A stretch of DNA of 24,481 nt from an uncultured Bacteroidaceae bacterium (GTDB taxonomy: Bacteria; Bacteroidota; Bacteroidia; Bacteroidales; Bacteroidaceae), in contig CAJGDX010000024.1 of NCBI GenBank assembly GCA_904502185.1, positions 1-24,481 of the forward strand. Direction: 5' to 3'. Numbering within the stretch: position 1 is the first letter of the stretch; each line of letters starts with the position of its first letter. Below are positions 14,717 through 23,589 of the stretch, piece after piece. The position numbers and the translations under genes were made by a program. Under the pieces are notes generated by a model. The model was not told the origin of the DNA. It ran no database searches and saw only the letters and a program-made list of their open reading frames with translations.

Positions 14717-17700
14717 ATGAAAAGAATTCTGCTTTTAACAGCATGTATCGTGTCGGCACTCTGTGTCTCGGCACAAATTGAAGACTACACCTTGCCCGAT
14801 GGTAAGGTTATCAAGGTTGACCGCAGTGTCTTCCCCGATTTTAAGTACGAAGCAGCCACCAAACCTCAGCCTGCCGAATATGTGGCACGCCGCAAGGCGC
14901 GTGCCAAGCAGGGTAGGGTTAAACTGCCTGCTTATGTTTACAATGGCGAGAGCAAGTATTTCCCTCCGATATTTAATCAGGATGGAGGCTCTTGCGGTTC
15001 GGCACAAAGTATAGGTTATATGTTTACTCACGAGATGTGTTGCTATCGCGACCTTGATGCATCTCTTTACGAGAACCAATATCCCTCGCACTTCACATGG
15101 TTGCTTGCTTATCAGACCAGTACTACCGAGGGTATGGCTCAGGCCATCGGTATTCCCTCTGCACCTACCTATGGTGGACGCACCTACAGTCGTCTTTTCG
15201 GCGCGCAGACCCACGATGATGCCGACTATGGATGGATGCAGGGTTACGACAAATGGTACAGCGCCATGTGGAACAGACTTGCACACAGTGTCAGTTTTGC
15301 ACCCACAAACACACCCGAAGGTCGTCAGGAACTGAAGGAATGGCTCTACAACCACAGCGGTGACGAAACAATGCATGGTGGCGGTGTGGCAGGTATCGGT
15401 GTTGCTGCATATGGTACATGGGGGACTATTCCGGCTACCGAAGCCAATAAAGAGGCCGGCGTGAGTGGTATGAAGTATGTAAAGTCGTGGGGCGATGCCC
15501 TTAACCATGCGGTTACCATTTGCGGATATGACGACCGTATCGAGTTTGACCTTGATGGCGATGGCAAAGTCGGTGAAGTCGAAGAGGATGAGGTTGGTGC
15601 ATGGATTATAGCAAATTCATGGGGCGACGGATGGGAAAATAAAGGTTTCATATATTGTCCTTACAAATACCCCTATGCCATCGGTACAGATGTGTTGTCA
15701 TGGTCGCCCGGTGCGCACATCATACGTCAGAACTATCGTCCTTTGCGCACCATCAAATTGCTTATGGATTACAGCCATCGTAGCGAATTGTTGCTGTGTG
15801 CCGGAGTGTCAGAGGACCTCAATGCGACCAAGCCTGACATGATAATTCCTTTCGAACACTTCCGTAATGCCGGAAATACTTTGGGTGCAAACCCTGCCCC
15901 CGAGGTTCCTATGCTTGGACGCTGGGTGGACGGCATGCACTACGAGCCTATGGAGTTCGGTTACGATCTTACCGACCTTACAGCGTCGGTGGACCGCACC
16001 AAGCCCCTTAAATACTTCTTTGTGGTAAAGACAAAATCCGGTTCAATTGGTAGTGGTCACATCTATAAAGCATCTATCATCAATTACGAAATTTCCAACG
16101 ATGGCGTGGAGATTCCTTTCCCCGACACAAATGTGGAGATTATAAAGAGCAACCGCGAGACAATCATCAGCGTGATTGTGCCCGGCGAACAACTATATCC
16201 TGCTTCGAACCTCAGCATCAACCATGGCAGATTGACATGGTCTGCTCCTCAGGCATCAAGTCTCTTGCTTACAGGATACCATGTTTATGATGGTGAGAAT
16301 CTTATAGCGCAACTGCCTGCCGGACAGACTCAATGTCAGGTTCCCAATGATGCCAATGGTCCCTTCACTGTGAAGGCTGTTTATCAGGCGGGTTCTTACA
16401 AACTGGAGGCTGCTGCTTCGAATAAAGCAGTGATACAGGTGCCTCAGCATGGCACAAACAGGGTGGTGACATTCGATAAGAGTGGCTTTACCATTCCCAA
16501 TGCTGTGTCTAAGGTTCTCAATGATGCAACTATTGAGTTCTGCATGCGTTCGGGTAAGAATGTTAGCTATACTCATCAGATTGGTCCGGGATGGGGTAAG
16601 TTCCTTTTCCACAATAATAGCAATGGTGCCATTTCTGTGGGATGGGCCGACTCGCAGAACAACCGTCTGAATGTTTACAATGTATTCGGAAGCACTACGC
16701 GCTGGTATCATATTGCTGTTGTAATTAAGGGCAATGTCCTGACTCTTTATGTCAATGGTACAAAGAAGGGACAGATAACTTCTTCTACAAATTCCGGCCT
16801 TGTTGACTTTGGTGACTTGCACTTCGGACATACAGGTGAAAACCAGTGGTGGTATGGTGCGTTGGACGAGGTGCGCGTGTGGAGCAAGGCGCGTACACAG
16901 GAAGAGATTCGTCGCGATATGTACATTCCTATAGCTTCACCCTCTCATCAGCCCGACCTCCTTGTCTACCTACCCATGGATACCATACAGGTTGGCGGTA
17001 AAACGATGTTGCGCGAGTGGGTGTCAAGTAAGCATGCCAATATGATGTCAATGGGTACTTGGGATATTCAGGAAGACCCTGCAATGTTTGCCAATGTGTC
17101 TCAGACTCCCTCGCTCAGCATTGTAGAGGAAGATAGTGTTCATCTGGCGGGACTTCCCTTCCAGCTTACAGCTCAGAGTTCGCTCAACGCAACAGACTGG
17201 GTGTGGTTTGTGGCAGATGTTGATATGCCCGAGGTTTACGGTACACAGCCAACCTTCGTCTTCCCTCAGGCAGGAACTTATAAAGTCTCTTGCGAAGCGA
17301 CATTTGCAACCGGTGAGAGATTGGCGACTACAAAAGAGGTGAAAGTTGTCAATGGTAAGGCTCCTGTGGCAGCTTTTGATATACTCAGCGACACGTTGCC
17401 TGCAGGCGACCATTTCAGTTTTGTTAACCGCAGCGAGGGCGACGGTTGTACCTATGTGTGGAGTATGCCCGGCGCAGAAGTTGAAGAGGCAAGGGGTACA
17501 AATGCAACTGCTCTCTATCCGCAGACCGGTACATACGAGGTTACTCTTACCGTTAACGGCCTTTATGGAACCAGCAGTATAACCCGCAAAGTGACAGTGT
17601 GTGCATCGGCACCCGAAGCCCGTTTCAATCTCTCTCATACAGGAATTATATTGGGCGATACTCTTCGACTTGTCGACGAGAGCCGTTATTCGCCTCTTTC

Positions 17701-19210
17701 TTGGCATTGGGAACTCAACAATGGCAGCCGAGTGCTTGTGATAGATGAGCAGTCGCCCTACATAGCGCCTGTGGCTCCCGGTGTATATAACGTCACTCTG
17801 AAGGTCGAAAATGAGCTGGGCGAAAACAGTCTTACACGCAACCGCTATCTTGTGGTAAGTAACGACGACGCGGGAACCTCGCTCAATTTCACAGGTAAAG
17901 AAAGTTTGCAGATTCCCTGTCCATATGCCGAACCGCAGCAGGCTCTTACACTCGATTGGTGGATGAGACCTCAGCAGTATCAGGGCAGTGTGTCACTCAC
18001 TTCGAGCCAGGGAGATTTGTCTACCTCTGTCAGCTCCAAGGGTGCGCTGACTGTGGCGTTGGGTACAAAGCAGGCTGTTTCGTCGGATAACTACATTATA
18101 AACAATGAATGGCATCACTATGCGATTGTTTATAGTAAAGGTTCTGTCAGATTCTATCGCGATGCAGAACTTATCAATACAGTCGGATCTAAATTGCCTA
18201 CAACGTTCCCTGTCTTGGGAACAATAACCATGGGTGACGGTGCCAACGGACTTAATGGTCAGATTGACGAGGTGCGCGTATGGGGTTCTGCTCTCAGCAA
18301 GGACGCTATTACTTCGTATTGCAACAGCAGCATAAGTGATGTGCAGGCCGCCAAGGCTGATATGTTGCTGCTTTACTATGACTTCAACCAGAGTGGCGGT
18401 GATGTCCTCGATCGCAGCGGTTCGGCTTTCAATGCCAAGCGAGTAGGCTTCGGTCCTGACGGTGATGCCTGGAACTCGGCTTTGGGAGTCTTTACACTCG
18501 ATCTCAATGCATTGATGCATGGCGATATTACATCGAAGTATCTCAGCAACTACAAGAATCCTTTCTTTACCGGTTCAGGTACAGTCAACCCCAATAACAG
18601 CAGTCGCTTCCTTCCTTTGCTTATGCGCATCAGCCGCTCTAAATGGCAGGATGCAAACGCAGTTGTTTCGGGTAGCATTACGACAGGTGCGCACATCGAT
18701 ACATCGCACAACAACGACATAACATTCGAGACTCAGTGGAGTGGCTTTGCAACCCCGCTTCTCGACTACCATTTGTGGCAGACTGTGAAATTGCCTGCTG
18801 GAAAATATGAGTTCAGTGTTAAGTTCGGTGATGGTGCCGATGCACAGGATAGTCGTCTGGTTGTGTGCGCGGGCAAGAGCATGATAAGCGACGAGGATTG
18901 CGAGGATAATGCAATTGCATGGAGCAGACTCACAAGCGGCACTCTCAGCTTCTCGCTCTACGAGGAGACACAGGTGTCGTTGGGTATCATTGTGAACCTT
19001 ACAGGTCAGGCAAGTTTCAACATCAATGCCTTCAAACTCGAGGGTATGACCTACGAAACTCTTACTCCCGTTGGTCCTCCCACTGGTATCACCAATGTTA
19101 CTACCGAGCAGCCTGCTATCCGCGGTATCTACAACCTCAACGGACAGCGTGTGAACGAACTGCAAAAGGGTATCAATATTGTTAATGGCAAGAAGATCCT
19201 GAACAAGTAA
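14717..19210 (+). CDS. Secreted papain-family (C1) cysteine protease with LamG and PKD-like domains
   Basis: The 1497-residue protein starts with a signal peptide (MKRILLLTACIVSALCVSAQ). The peptidase unit spans about 70-330. Gln88 and Cys93 lie in FNQDGGSCGSAQSIG, His264 in LNHAVTICGYDD and Asn300 in IIANSWGDGW, so the full papain set is present. An insertion between His and Asn contains DLDGDGKVGEVE (278-289), an EF-hand-like calcium loop. Further on are an Fn3-like segment (about 497-575), LamG 1 (about 578-735, ALDEVRVWSKARTQEEIR), three PKD-like domains (about 820-1050), LamG 2 (about 1053-1225, IDEVRVWGSALSKDAI), and a beta-rich domain near 1255-1460. The end is GIYNLNGQRVNELQKGINIV plus NGKKILNK, the C-terminal motif frequent in Prevotella secreted proteins and probably a secretion or anchoring signal. 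The substrate is unknown; the LamG domains suggest glycan or matrix binding. It is a single-gene unit. Confidence 0.9.
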   Translation: MKRILLLTACIVSALCVSAQIEDYTLPDGKVIKVDRSVFPDFKYEAATKPQPAEYVARRKARAKQGRVKLPAYVYNGESKYFPPIFNQDGGSCGSAQSIGYMFTHEMCCYRDLDASLYENQYPSHFTWLLAYQTSTTEGMAQAIGIPSAPTYGGRTYSRLFGAQTHDDADYGWMQGYDKWYSAMWNRLAHSVSFAPTNTPEGRQELKEWLYNHSGDETMHGGGVAGIGVAAYGTWGTIPATEANKEAGVSGMKYVKSWGDALNHAVTICGYDDRIEFDLDGDGKVGEVEEDEVGAWIIANSWGDGWENKGFIYCPYKYPYAIGTDVLSWSPGAHIIRQNYRPLRTIKLLMDYSHRSELLLCAGVSEDLNATKPDMIIPFEHFRNAGNTLGANPAPEVPMLGRWVDGMHYEPMEFGYDLTDLTASVDRTKPLKYFFVVKTKSGSIGSGHIYKASIINYEISNDGVEIPFPDTNVEIIKSNRETIISVIVPGEQLYPASNLSINHGRLTWSAPQASSLLLTGYHVYDGENLIAQLPAGQTQCQVPNDANGPFTVKAVYQAGSYKLEAAASNKAVIQVPQHGTNRVVTFDKSGFTIPNAVSKVLNDATIEFCMRSGKNVSYTHQIGPGWGKFLFHNNSNGAISVGWADSQNNRLNVYNVFGSTTRWYHIAVVIKGNVLTLYVNGTKKGQITSSTNSGLVDFGDLHFGHTGENQWWYGALDEVRVWSKARTQEEIRRDMYIPIASPSHQPDLLVYLPMDTIQVGGKTMLREWVSSKHANMMSMGTWDIQEDPAMFANVSQTPSLSIVEEDSVHLAGLPFQLTAQSSLNATDWVWFVADVDMPEVYGTQPTFVFPQAGTYKVSCEATFATGERLATTKEVKVVNGKAPVAAFDILSDTLPAGDHFSFVNRSEGDGCTYVWSMPGAEVEEARGTNATALYPQTGTYEVTLTVNGLYGTSSITRKVTVCASAPEARFNLSHTGIILGDTLRLVDESRYSPLSWHWELNNGSRVLVIDEQSPYIAPVAPGVYNVTLKVENELGENSLTRNRYLVVSNDDAGTSLNFTGKESLQIPCPYAEPQQALTLDWWMRPQQYQGSVSLTSSQGDLSTSVSSKGALTVALGTKQAVSSDNYIINNEWHHYAIVYSKGSVRFYRDAELINTVGSKLPTTFPVLGTITMGDGANGLNGQIDEVRVWGSALSKDAITSYCNSSISDVQAAKADMLLLYYDFNQSGGDVLDRSGSAFNAKRVGFGPDGDAWNSALGVFTLDLNALMHGDITSKYLSNYKNPFFTGSGTVNPNNSSRFLPLLMRISRSKWQDANAVVSGSITTGAHIDTSHNNDITFETQWSGFATPLLDYHLWQTVKLPAGKYEFSVKFGDGADAQDSRLVVCAGKSMISDEDCEDNAIAWSRLTSGTLSFSLYEETQVSLGIIVNLTGQASFNINAFKLEGMTYETLTPVGPPTGITNVTTEQPAIRGIYNLNGQRVNELQKGINIVNGKKILNK

Positions 19211-19236
19211 TCTTCGCCTGATACAGGATAATTTAC

Positions 19237-19279
19237 AGCAAAGGATAATGGAGCGCCGCTCCATTATCCTTTGCTTTTT
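19237..19279 (+). terminator. Rho-independent terminator of the protease gene
   Basis: A perfect 18-bp stem (19237-19254 with 19258-19275) with a 3-base loop runs into TTTTT, ending at 19279. It starts 27 bases after the stop codon. Confidence 0.93.
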
Positions 19280-19591
19280 ATGTGCGCTTTCGGTACACAC
19301 GGTTGCGGCAAAGGCAACAGATGTTTGATGCTCTGTTGTCTTTGTTGGTGTGTTTGGGTGATTTTTACTTGTTTATATGTGATTATAATGATATATTTAC
19401 CAATGAGATAGCATCATTTTTATGCGAAAAGTGAATAAAATTTACAATACAATTTTAACTATTGCGCTTTAAGGCGCTAAATGTACTGTCTGAAGGTTGT
19501 TAATTATTTTAACATTGATTGCAGGCGGCTGAATCTCTTTTCCGTAAGAAATGTATGATAGAAAACCAAAACCTGAATAACTATTGAAAGT
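19280..19591. other. Intergenic region upstream of the two-gene membrane operon
   Basis: It is A/T rich and holds no gene I can support. A promoter for the gene at 19592 must lie here, but I see no clean TAnnTTTG box. A short near-palindrome GCGCTTTAAGGCGC lies near 19465-19478. Confidence 0.4.
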
Positions 19592-20050
19592 ATGAAGAAG
19601 TTTTTTAAGTTCGTGTTGCTGTTACTTGTAACAGGAGTGCTTTTCGTCTTTCATTTGTCCCGAACCTGGGATAAGGAGCAGACAAACGAAGAGAGGTTTG
19701 CGCCTGTTCTGGAGGCTTTCTCCTCGGCCTATAAGGCATACTCTGTTTCCAGTATCAAGGTTGCAAATGAGAAGACTCTCAAGTGTGCCGAAGAGCTTTA
19801 TCAGAAGGAACTTGCCGAGGGTAAGACCGAGGATAAGTTCGAGGGACTGACTAAAGTGGGCTATTATCTTGAGGCATATAATGAGTGTGACGAGCAGTTG
19901 ACAGGTGCCGACCGCTTTGCGCTCTTCCTGCCCCTCTTTTTCGCGGTGCTGGTAATAATAGCGCTTTCGGTGTCTGTAAAGTATGGATTCAGTGCAATTG
20001 GTCGCCTTCAATTCAACAATGATGCGACAACCTTTGACGATAAAAAATAG
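19592..20050 (+). CDS. Small two-helix membrane protein of unknown function
   Basis: This 152-residue protein has an N-terminal membrane helix (FFKFVLLLLVTGVLFVFHL) and a second near residues 110-130 (FALFLPLFFAVLVIIALSVSV). Between them is a charged, helical segment of about 85 residues (KTLKCAEELYQKELAEGKTED), which would face the periplasm if the N-terminus is inside. I do not recognise a family. It is followed after 13 bases by the zinc-finger membrane protein gene, with GGGAGGA just before that start, so the two are co-transcribed and their products may work together. Confidence 0.8.
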   Translation: MKKFFKFVLLLLVTGVLFVFHLSRTWDKEQTNEERFAPVLEAFSSAYKAYSVSSIKVANEKTLKCAEELYQKELAEGKTEDKFEGLTKVGYYLEAYNECDEQLTGADRFALFLPLFFAVLVIIALSVSVKYGFSAIGRLQFNNDATTFDDKK

Positions 20051-20063
20051 GGAGGATTGAACT

Positions 20064-21722
20064 ATGGCAAATTATAGAACTGCGCAAAAAACAGATTTTT
20101 CCGCTAATGAAGAGAAACGCTTCCGCCAGTTGTTCAATCAGTGGGCAGCTTCGGTGCAGGGCTACGACCGCAATAAGTTGGGCAATGCGCTGAAGGTGCT
20201 GGAGGTGTGGGATTCTCCCCTGTATCGTGGCGTGCTTAAGACTCAGTATGACAACCGCGAACTTCACAATAAACATGCACGTTTCACGGGAAGCATGTCG
20301 GTGCCGCAGACTGTTATTCGTGAATCGCAGATAGACCGTTGGTCGTTGGCGCCTTACCCTGCGGATTTTACCTCAAAGAGCAGTGTGGTAGTAGTGCCGA
20401 ATTCCGAGCATATTACCGTTTGTCCCACCTGCTCGGGTACGGGCAAGGTCGTTTGCCCCAAATGTAAGGGTACAGGCAAGGTCGAACGTGCTGTTGTCAC
20501 AAAGAACTCCTGTAGTACGTGTGGCGGTAAGGGTTACAATATAGAATATACCACAAGGACGGTGTCGGAATTAGTTTGGTCCTACACGGAGCAAAAAAAT
20601 GTTACTCGTTATGTTTCTAAACGATTCGAGAATAAGAAAACCTGTTACCATTGTCAGGGCAGGGGCTATTTTGAACATACCACTTATGTGCAGGATCCGT
20701 GTGGATACTGCTCCAGAACGGGTAAGGTTTCGTGTGATACGTGCGGTGGCAATGGCAAGGTGCTTAGAACCTGGAAAATGCATCGCAAGCTATATGTAAA
20801 GGAGAATGCCGGTTACACTTTCCCCACTTTGCTTCCTGCCGATGAGGCTATGAAGATGTCCAGACTCTTCGACGGGGATATACCCTGGAAGATGGTTGAG
20901 AGTGTACGTGTAGACAAAGAAAATTTCTCGCAGGCCAATCTGGGCGCAAAGCCTGTTGTTGGAGATATGCTCTCCAAACTCCCCGGTTCGGTGGAGCATT
21001 CGCAAAATACCGCAGTCTGTTTCAGCGATGTCGAAGTGTACGAATGTGAAGCTAGAACTGTTTACTACGAGGTTGACAACATACGTTACGTCTGTATGCT
21101 GGTAGGCTCAGAGTGGAAACTCTTTACCGTGACCTCGCCTGTGTCAAAAAGAATGGACGACCTAAAAACTATGGTGAACAACTATTGCGGCAAGGGTCAA
21201 TATGGCAAGGCATGGGGTGTGTTGCAGAAGGTGAATAAATACCCTCAGGCTGGTTCGCAAGAGGCTGAGATGCAGCAACAGCTCGAGGACAGAATGTCTA
21301 ATGTCACAAGGCTTGGTGCTAACCTGACAGTGGTTGTCTGTTCAATATTCCTTGCACCTGTATTTTATATGTTTTATGAACATCTCCAGTTTTTTGCGCC
21401 GTGGAGTACGTGGATGATGGAAGAGTGGGAAATGCCTGTTGAGGTGCTGCTGTTTATGGCGCTTGTCTTTGTGTTGTTCTTTGGTATGAGGTCGCGCAAG
21501 GCAAAGCTGCCAAAGTTCTCCTACAAGGCTGCCTCCTCGTTCAGCAGGTTCTTCAGGGGCTGCATGGTGGGTGTAGGTAATTCAATATACTATACTGTGG
21601 CTGCTCTTCTGCTCTCTTATATCGGTATATTGCAGTTGGCGGTAGGTGCGGTTATGTTGGCTATAACTATTGTTGTGGTTGTGGTTTTCTTTGTATTCGC
21701 TTTCTTCGACTTCCTGATTTGA
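20064..21722 (+). CDS. Membrane protein with six DnaJ-type CxxCxGxG zinc motifs
   Basis: The 552-residue protein has an N-terminal region of about 115 residues without a J domain. A cysteine-rich region (about 120-231) follows, with six units: CPTCSGTG, CPKCKGTG, CSTCGGKG, CYHCQGRG, CGYCSRTG (glycine replaced) and CDTCGGNG. DnaJ normally has four such units binding two zinc ions, so six suggests three zinc sites. The next ~180 residues are soluble and unrecognised. The C-terminus has about four hydrophobic helices (LTVVVCSIFLAPVFYMFY; VEVLLFMALVFVLFFG; two more from about 510 to the end). Because DnaJ zinc modules bind unfolded protein or act as thiol-disulphide centres, a role in membrane-protein handling is possible, but the function is unknown. 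It forms an operon with the preceding gene. Confidence 0.82.
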   Translation: MANYRTAQKTDFSANEEKRFRQLFNQWAASVQGYDRNKLGNALKVLEVWDSPLYRGVLKTQYDNRELHNKHARFTGSMSVPQTVIRESQIDRWSLAPYPADFTSKSSVVVVPNSEHITVCPTCSGTGKVVCPKCKGTGKVERAVVTKNSCSTCGGKGYNIEYTTRTVSELVWSYTEQKNVTRYVSKRFENKKTCYHCQGRGYFEHTTYVQDPCGYCSRTGKVSCDTCGGNGKVLRTWKMHRKLYVKENAGYTFPTLLPADEAMKMSRLFDGDIPWKMVESVRVDKENFSQANLGAKPVVGDMLSKLPGSVEHSQNTAVCFSDVEVYECEARTVYYEVDNIRYVCMLVGSEWKLFTVTSPVSKRMDDLKTMVNNYCGKGQYGKAWGVLQKVNKYPQAGSQEAEMQQQLEDRMSNVTRLGANLTVVVCSIFLAPVFYMFYEHLQFFAPWSTWMMEEWEMPVEVLLFMALVFVLFFGMRSRKAKLPKFSYKAASSFSRFFRGCMVGVGNSIYYTVAALLLSYIGILQLAVGAVMLAITIVVVVVFFVFAFFDFLI

Positions 21723-21740
21723 TATATCTTTTGATTAAGA

Positions 21741-21779
21741 AAATTGCTGAGCAATTGATTTTGCTCAGCAATTTTTTTT
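21741..21779 (+). terminator. Rho-independent terminator of the zinc-motif membrane operon
   Basis: A perfect 14-bp stem (21741-21754 with 21761-21774) with a 6-base loop ends in eight T (21772-21779). It directly precedes the leader of cassette C, as terminators also precede cassettes A and B. Confidence 0.92.
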
Positions 21780-21790
21780 CTTCATAGTGG

Positions 21791-21941
21791 TATTTCTGCA
21801 ACATTGTCGCTACATTTGTGCAGTAACTTTGCTGAAAAAAAGATTATGGTAAATGATTTTTATGGTGAGCAAAGTGGTCCCGATATTTTCGATATTGCAA
21901 CAGCATACGAGAATGGCAATTGTGGAATAATTAAGCCAAGG
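21791..21941 (+). repeat. Third copy of the cassette leader and effector tag
   Basis: From TATTTCTGCAAC to the codons for GIIKPR, this segment is related to 12871-13010 and 11595-11742. It has the same TTG-N17 spacing to a -7-like TAACTTTG (21824-21831) and the same short A-rich stretch before the ATG. Another -7-like box TACATTTG lies at 21811-21818. Similarity is lower than between copies 1 and 2. Confidence 0.65.
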
Positions 21942-22448
21942 ACTAATGTTGTAGTTAATACTAATAGATTGTGGTATGGGAAGAATAGTACGGTGAGTGC
22001 TTTTCTTGCAACTGCATACGATGAGAAGGGTAGAAAAGTGGATTCATTGCAGGGATATTTTCTTGAACCTGTAACGGATTACGGTAGAGCCGAAAAGTCG
22101 GGTAGTGATACATCTATAATGTATGGACAATACAATGTGATTCCTAAAAACGAGATGAAAAAAAGAATTGTTGAAAGAAGAAAACAACGAGGAGAGAATG
22201 TTGAAGTTGAAGACATAAACTTAAAGTATGATTGGTATTTAGATAATCCTCCTGGTCGTAGTGGTATTGCTATTCATGGTGGTCGTACAGGTGAACACAC
22301 TACAGGTTGTTTTATTCCTGGAGATTCTTTTGAATTTGATGAAAAAAATCAGGATTATGTTATTAATAATAAAGAGAAAAAACAGAAACTTTTTGATTTT
22401 TTCAATAATTATGGTAGGAATGGTATAAAAATTAATGTAGGTCCTTGA
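21846..22448 (+). CDS. Effector C: shared N-terminal tag + DUF5675 / L,D-transpeptidase-like domain
   Basis: The start is ATG 21846; the frame is open upstream to 21804 but that part is leader. The 200-residue protein has no signal peptide. It aligns with effector B over its whole length, with well over half of positions identical by eye. It opens with the tag (DFYGEQSGPDIFDIATAYENG, GIIKPRT), shares RLWYG..STVSAFLATAYDE and has the core GRSGIAIHGGRTGEHTTGC with H144, H151 and C155. It ends NYGRNGIKINVG. Extra charged residues near 107-124 lengthen the loop before the core. As in cassette B, an exported protein gene follows closely. The A/T-rich composition contrasts with the rpsT and recO region downstream. 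Confidence 0.75.
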   Translation: MVNDFYGEQSGPDIFDIATAYENGNCGIIKPRTNVVVNTNRLWYGKNSTVSAFLATAYDEKGRKVDSLQGYFLEPVTDYGRAEKSGSDTSIMYGQYNVIPKNEMKKRIVERRKQRGENVEVEDINLKYDWYLDNPPGRSGIAIHGGRTGEHTTGCFIPGDSFEFDEKNQDYVINNKEKKQKLFDFFNNYGRNGIKINVGP

Positions 22449-22483
22449 AAATTATTTGATAGCCTCAGAAAATGGTTGTGATT

Positions 22484-23179
22484 ATGAAACGCATATTCTT
22501 TACATTAAGTCTGCTGATGTTGCTGATAGCGACAGCAACGGCACAATATTTCCCGGTAGATACGGCAAGGTTGAACGGTGCGTACAGGACGCTCGTGAGT
22601 GGCAATCGCACAGTCGAAACAGAGATGGAGTTTCTTAGGGCTTTCCCCTCTACCTGGCTTGAGTTTTATATGACTTACGGCTATGTGGATGATGAAAATT
22701 ATGACCCCTCTATGGCTCAACAATGTAGTGAGCATATTTCCACGCTGTTTTCTCTCTCTAGTGTAAATGATACTCTCTTTTGTAAGAAAATAGTTAATCT
22801 CGCAGTTGGAATGAAAGAGGTAGGGGAGTGTACTTCTCTTTTTCAAGATTATTTGGTTGCCTACATTCTAAATAACGACCAATTGATGCTTGAATATATT
22901 TCGAAACTGAAGAAGGGCTATCGGATGGAATTTTGGCAATTTTGCTGGTCTTCAGTGACGGAGTGTTGTAGGGCTGATGATTTCAAGAAATTGTATAACA
23001 GGAATAAGAAGAGGTTTCCCGAAGAGATGAAAATATCGCGTATAGCGTTCCACTATTTTTATGAGGGGATAAATTATCCAACCCTGTTTCCGGCTAAAAA
23101 GGAGGCTTATAGCCGTAAATATGATGGCGGCAGCTATGAATATTTGTATAATGATTATTTAAAAGGTAATGAATATTAA
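22484..23179 (+). CDS. Exported helical protein, candidate immunity protein of cassette C
   Basis: The chosen ATG at 22484 gives a typical signal peptide (MKRIFFTLSLLMLLIATATAQ) with probable cleavage at the ATA-Q boundary. An earlier in-frame ATG at 22472 would add four residues. The mature part of about 210 residues looks mainly helical and has five or more cysteines (QQCSEH, LFCKK, GECTS, FCWSSVTECC). I recognise no family. It begins 35 bases after effector C, with no terminator between. It has no lipobox, unlike the partners in cassettes A and B, and is not similar to them. By position and export it is the likely immunity partner of effector C. Confidence 0.68.
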   Translation: MKRIFFTLSLLMLLIATATAQYFPVDTARLNGAYRTLVSGNRTVETEMEFLRAFPSTWLEFYMTYGYVDDENYDPSMAQQCSEHISTLFSLSSVNDTLFCKKIVNLAVGMKEVGECTSLFQDYLVAYILNNDQLMLEYISKLKKGYRMEFWQFCWSSVTECCRADDFKKLYNRNKKRFPEEMKISRIAFHYFYEGINYPTLFPAKKEAYSRKYDGGSYEYLYNDYLKGNEY

Positions 23180-23185
23180 TAGTTT

Positions 23186-23218
23186 GAGCCTAAAGTCCTG
23201 CTGATTTTAGGCTCTTTT
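23186..23218 (+). terminator. Rho-independent terminator of cassette C
   Basis: A 9-bp stem GAGCCTAAA (23186-23194) with TTTAGGCTC (23206-23214) is followed by TTTT. It starts seven bases after the stop codon. Confidence 0.85.
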
Positions 23219-23241
23219 CTTGTAATATAGGTCTTTAACCT

Positions 23242-23274
23242 AAAAAAGGTGTGTCGAAATTTTCAACACACCTT
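23242..23274 (-). terminator. Rho-independent terminator of tRNA-Glu/rpsT
   Basis: On the minus strand AAGGTGTGT (23274-23266) pairs with ACACACCTT (23254-23246) and is followed by TTTTTT (to 23242). It lies about 30 bases after the rpsT stop codon. Confidence 0.9.
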
Positions 23275-23305
23275 CTAACTTTGGTAAATATATTGGTTGA
23301 TTTAG

Positions 23306-23560
23306 TTAGGCTAATTTTGCGATGTTCGCGCACAAACCTGACTTCAAGTTTGCAGCCTTGTTCTTGTGAATCAAACCTCTCTTTGCCATTCTATCCAACA
23401 ATTTCTGAACTTCGGGATATTTTGCCAAAGCCTGCTCTTTGTCTGTCATAGCGCGCAAGCCGCGTACTGCAGAACGCATGTTCTTACCGTAGTAACGATT
23501 GAGGAGATTTCTCTTCTCTGTCTGTCTGATTCTTTTAAGTGACGATTTATGGTTTGCCAT
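23306..23560 (-). CDS. rpsT: 30S ribosomal protein S20
   Basis: This 84-residue basic protein is S20, a primary binder of 16S rRNA in the small subunit. MANHKSSLKRIRQTEKRNLLNR is the characteristic N-terminus, and KGLIHKNKAANLKSGL-type sequence appears near the end (KRGLIHKNKAANLKSGLCA). The length matches the family. It lies 29 bases downstream of tRNA-Glu on the same strand with no terminator or promoter between them, so both come from the promoter at 23718-23748. Confidence 0.98.
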   Translation of the reverse strand: MANHKSSLKRIRQTEKRNLLNRYYGKNMRSAVRGLRAMTDKEQALAKYPEVQKLLDRMAKRGLIHKNKAANLKSGLCANIAKLA

Positions 23561-23589
23561 CTTTGTTTTCTGTTTTTTTTGTTTTTAAG

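Noticed and set aside
20064..21722. Calling the zinc-motif protein DnaJ
   Set aside because: There is no HPD-containing J domain, there are six rather than four CxxCxGxG units, and the C-terminus is membrane-spanning.
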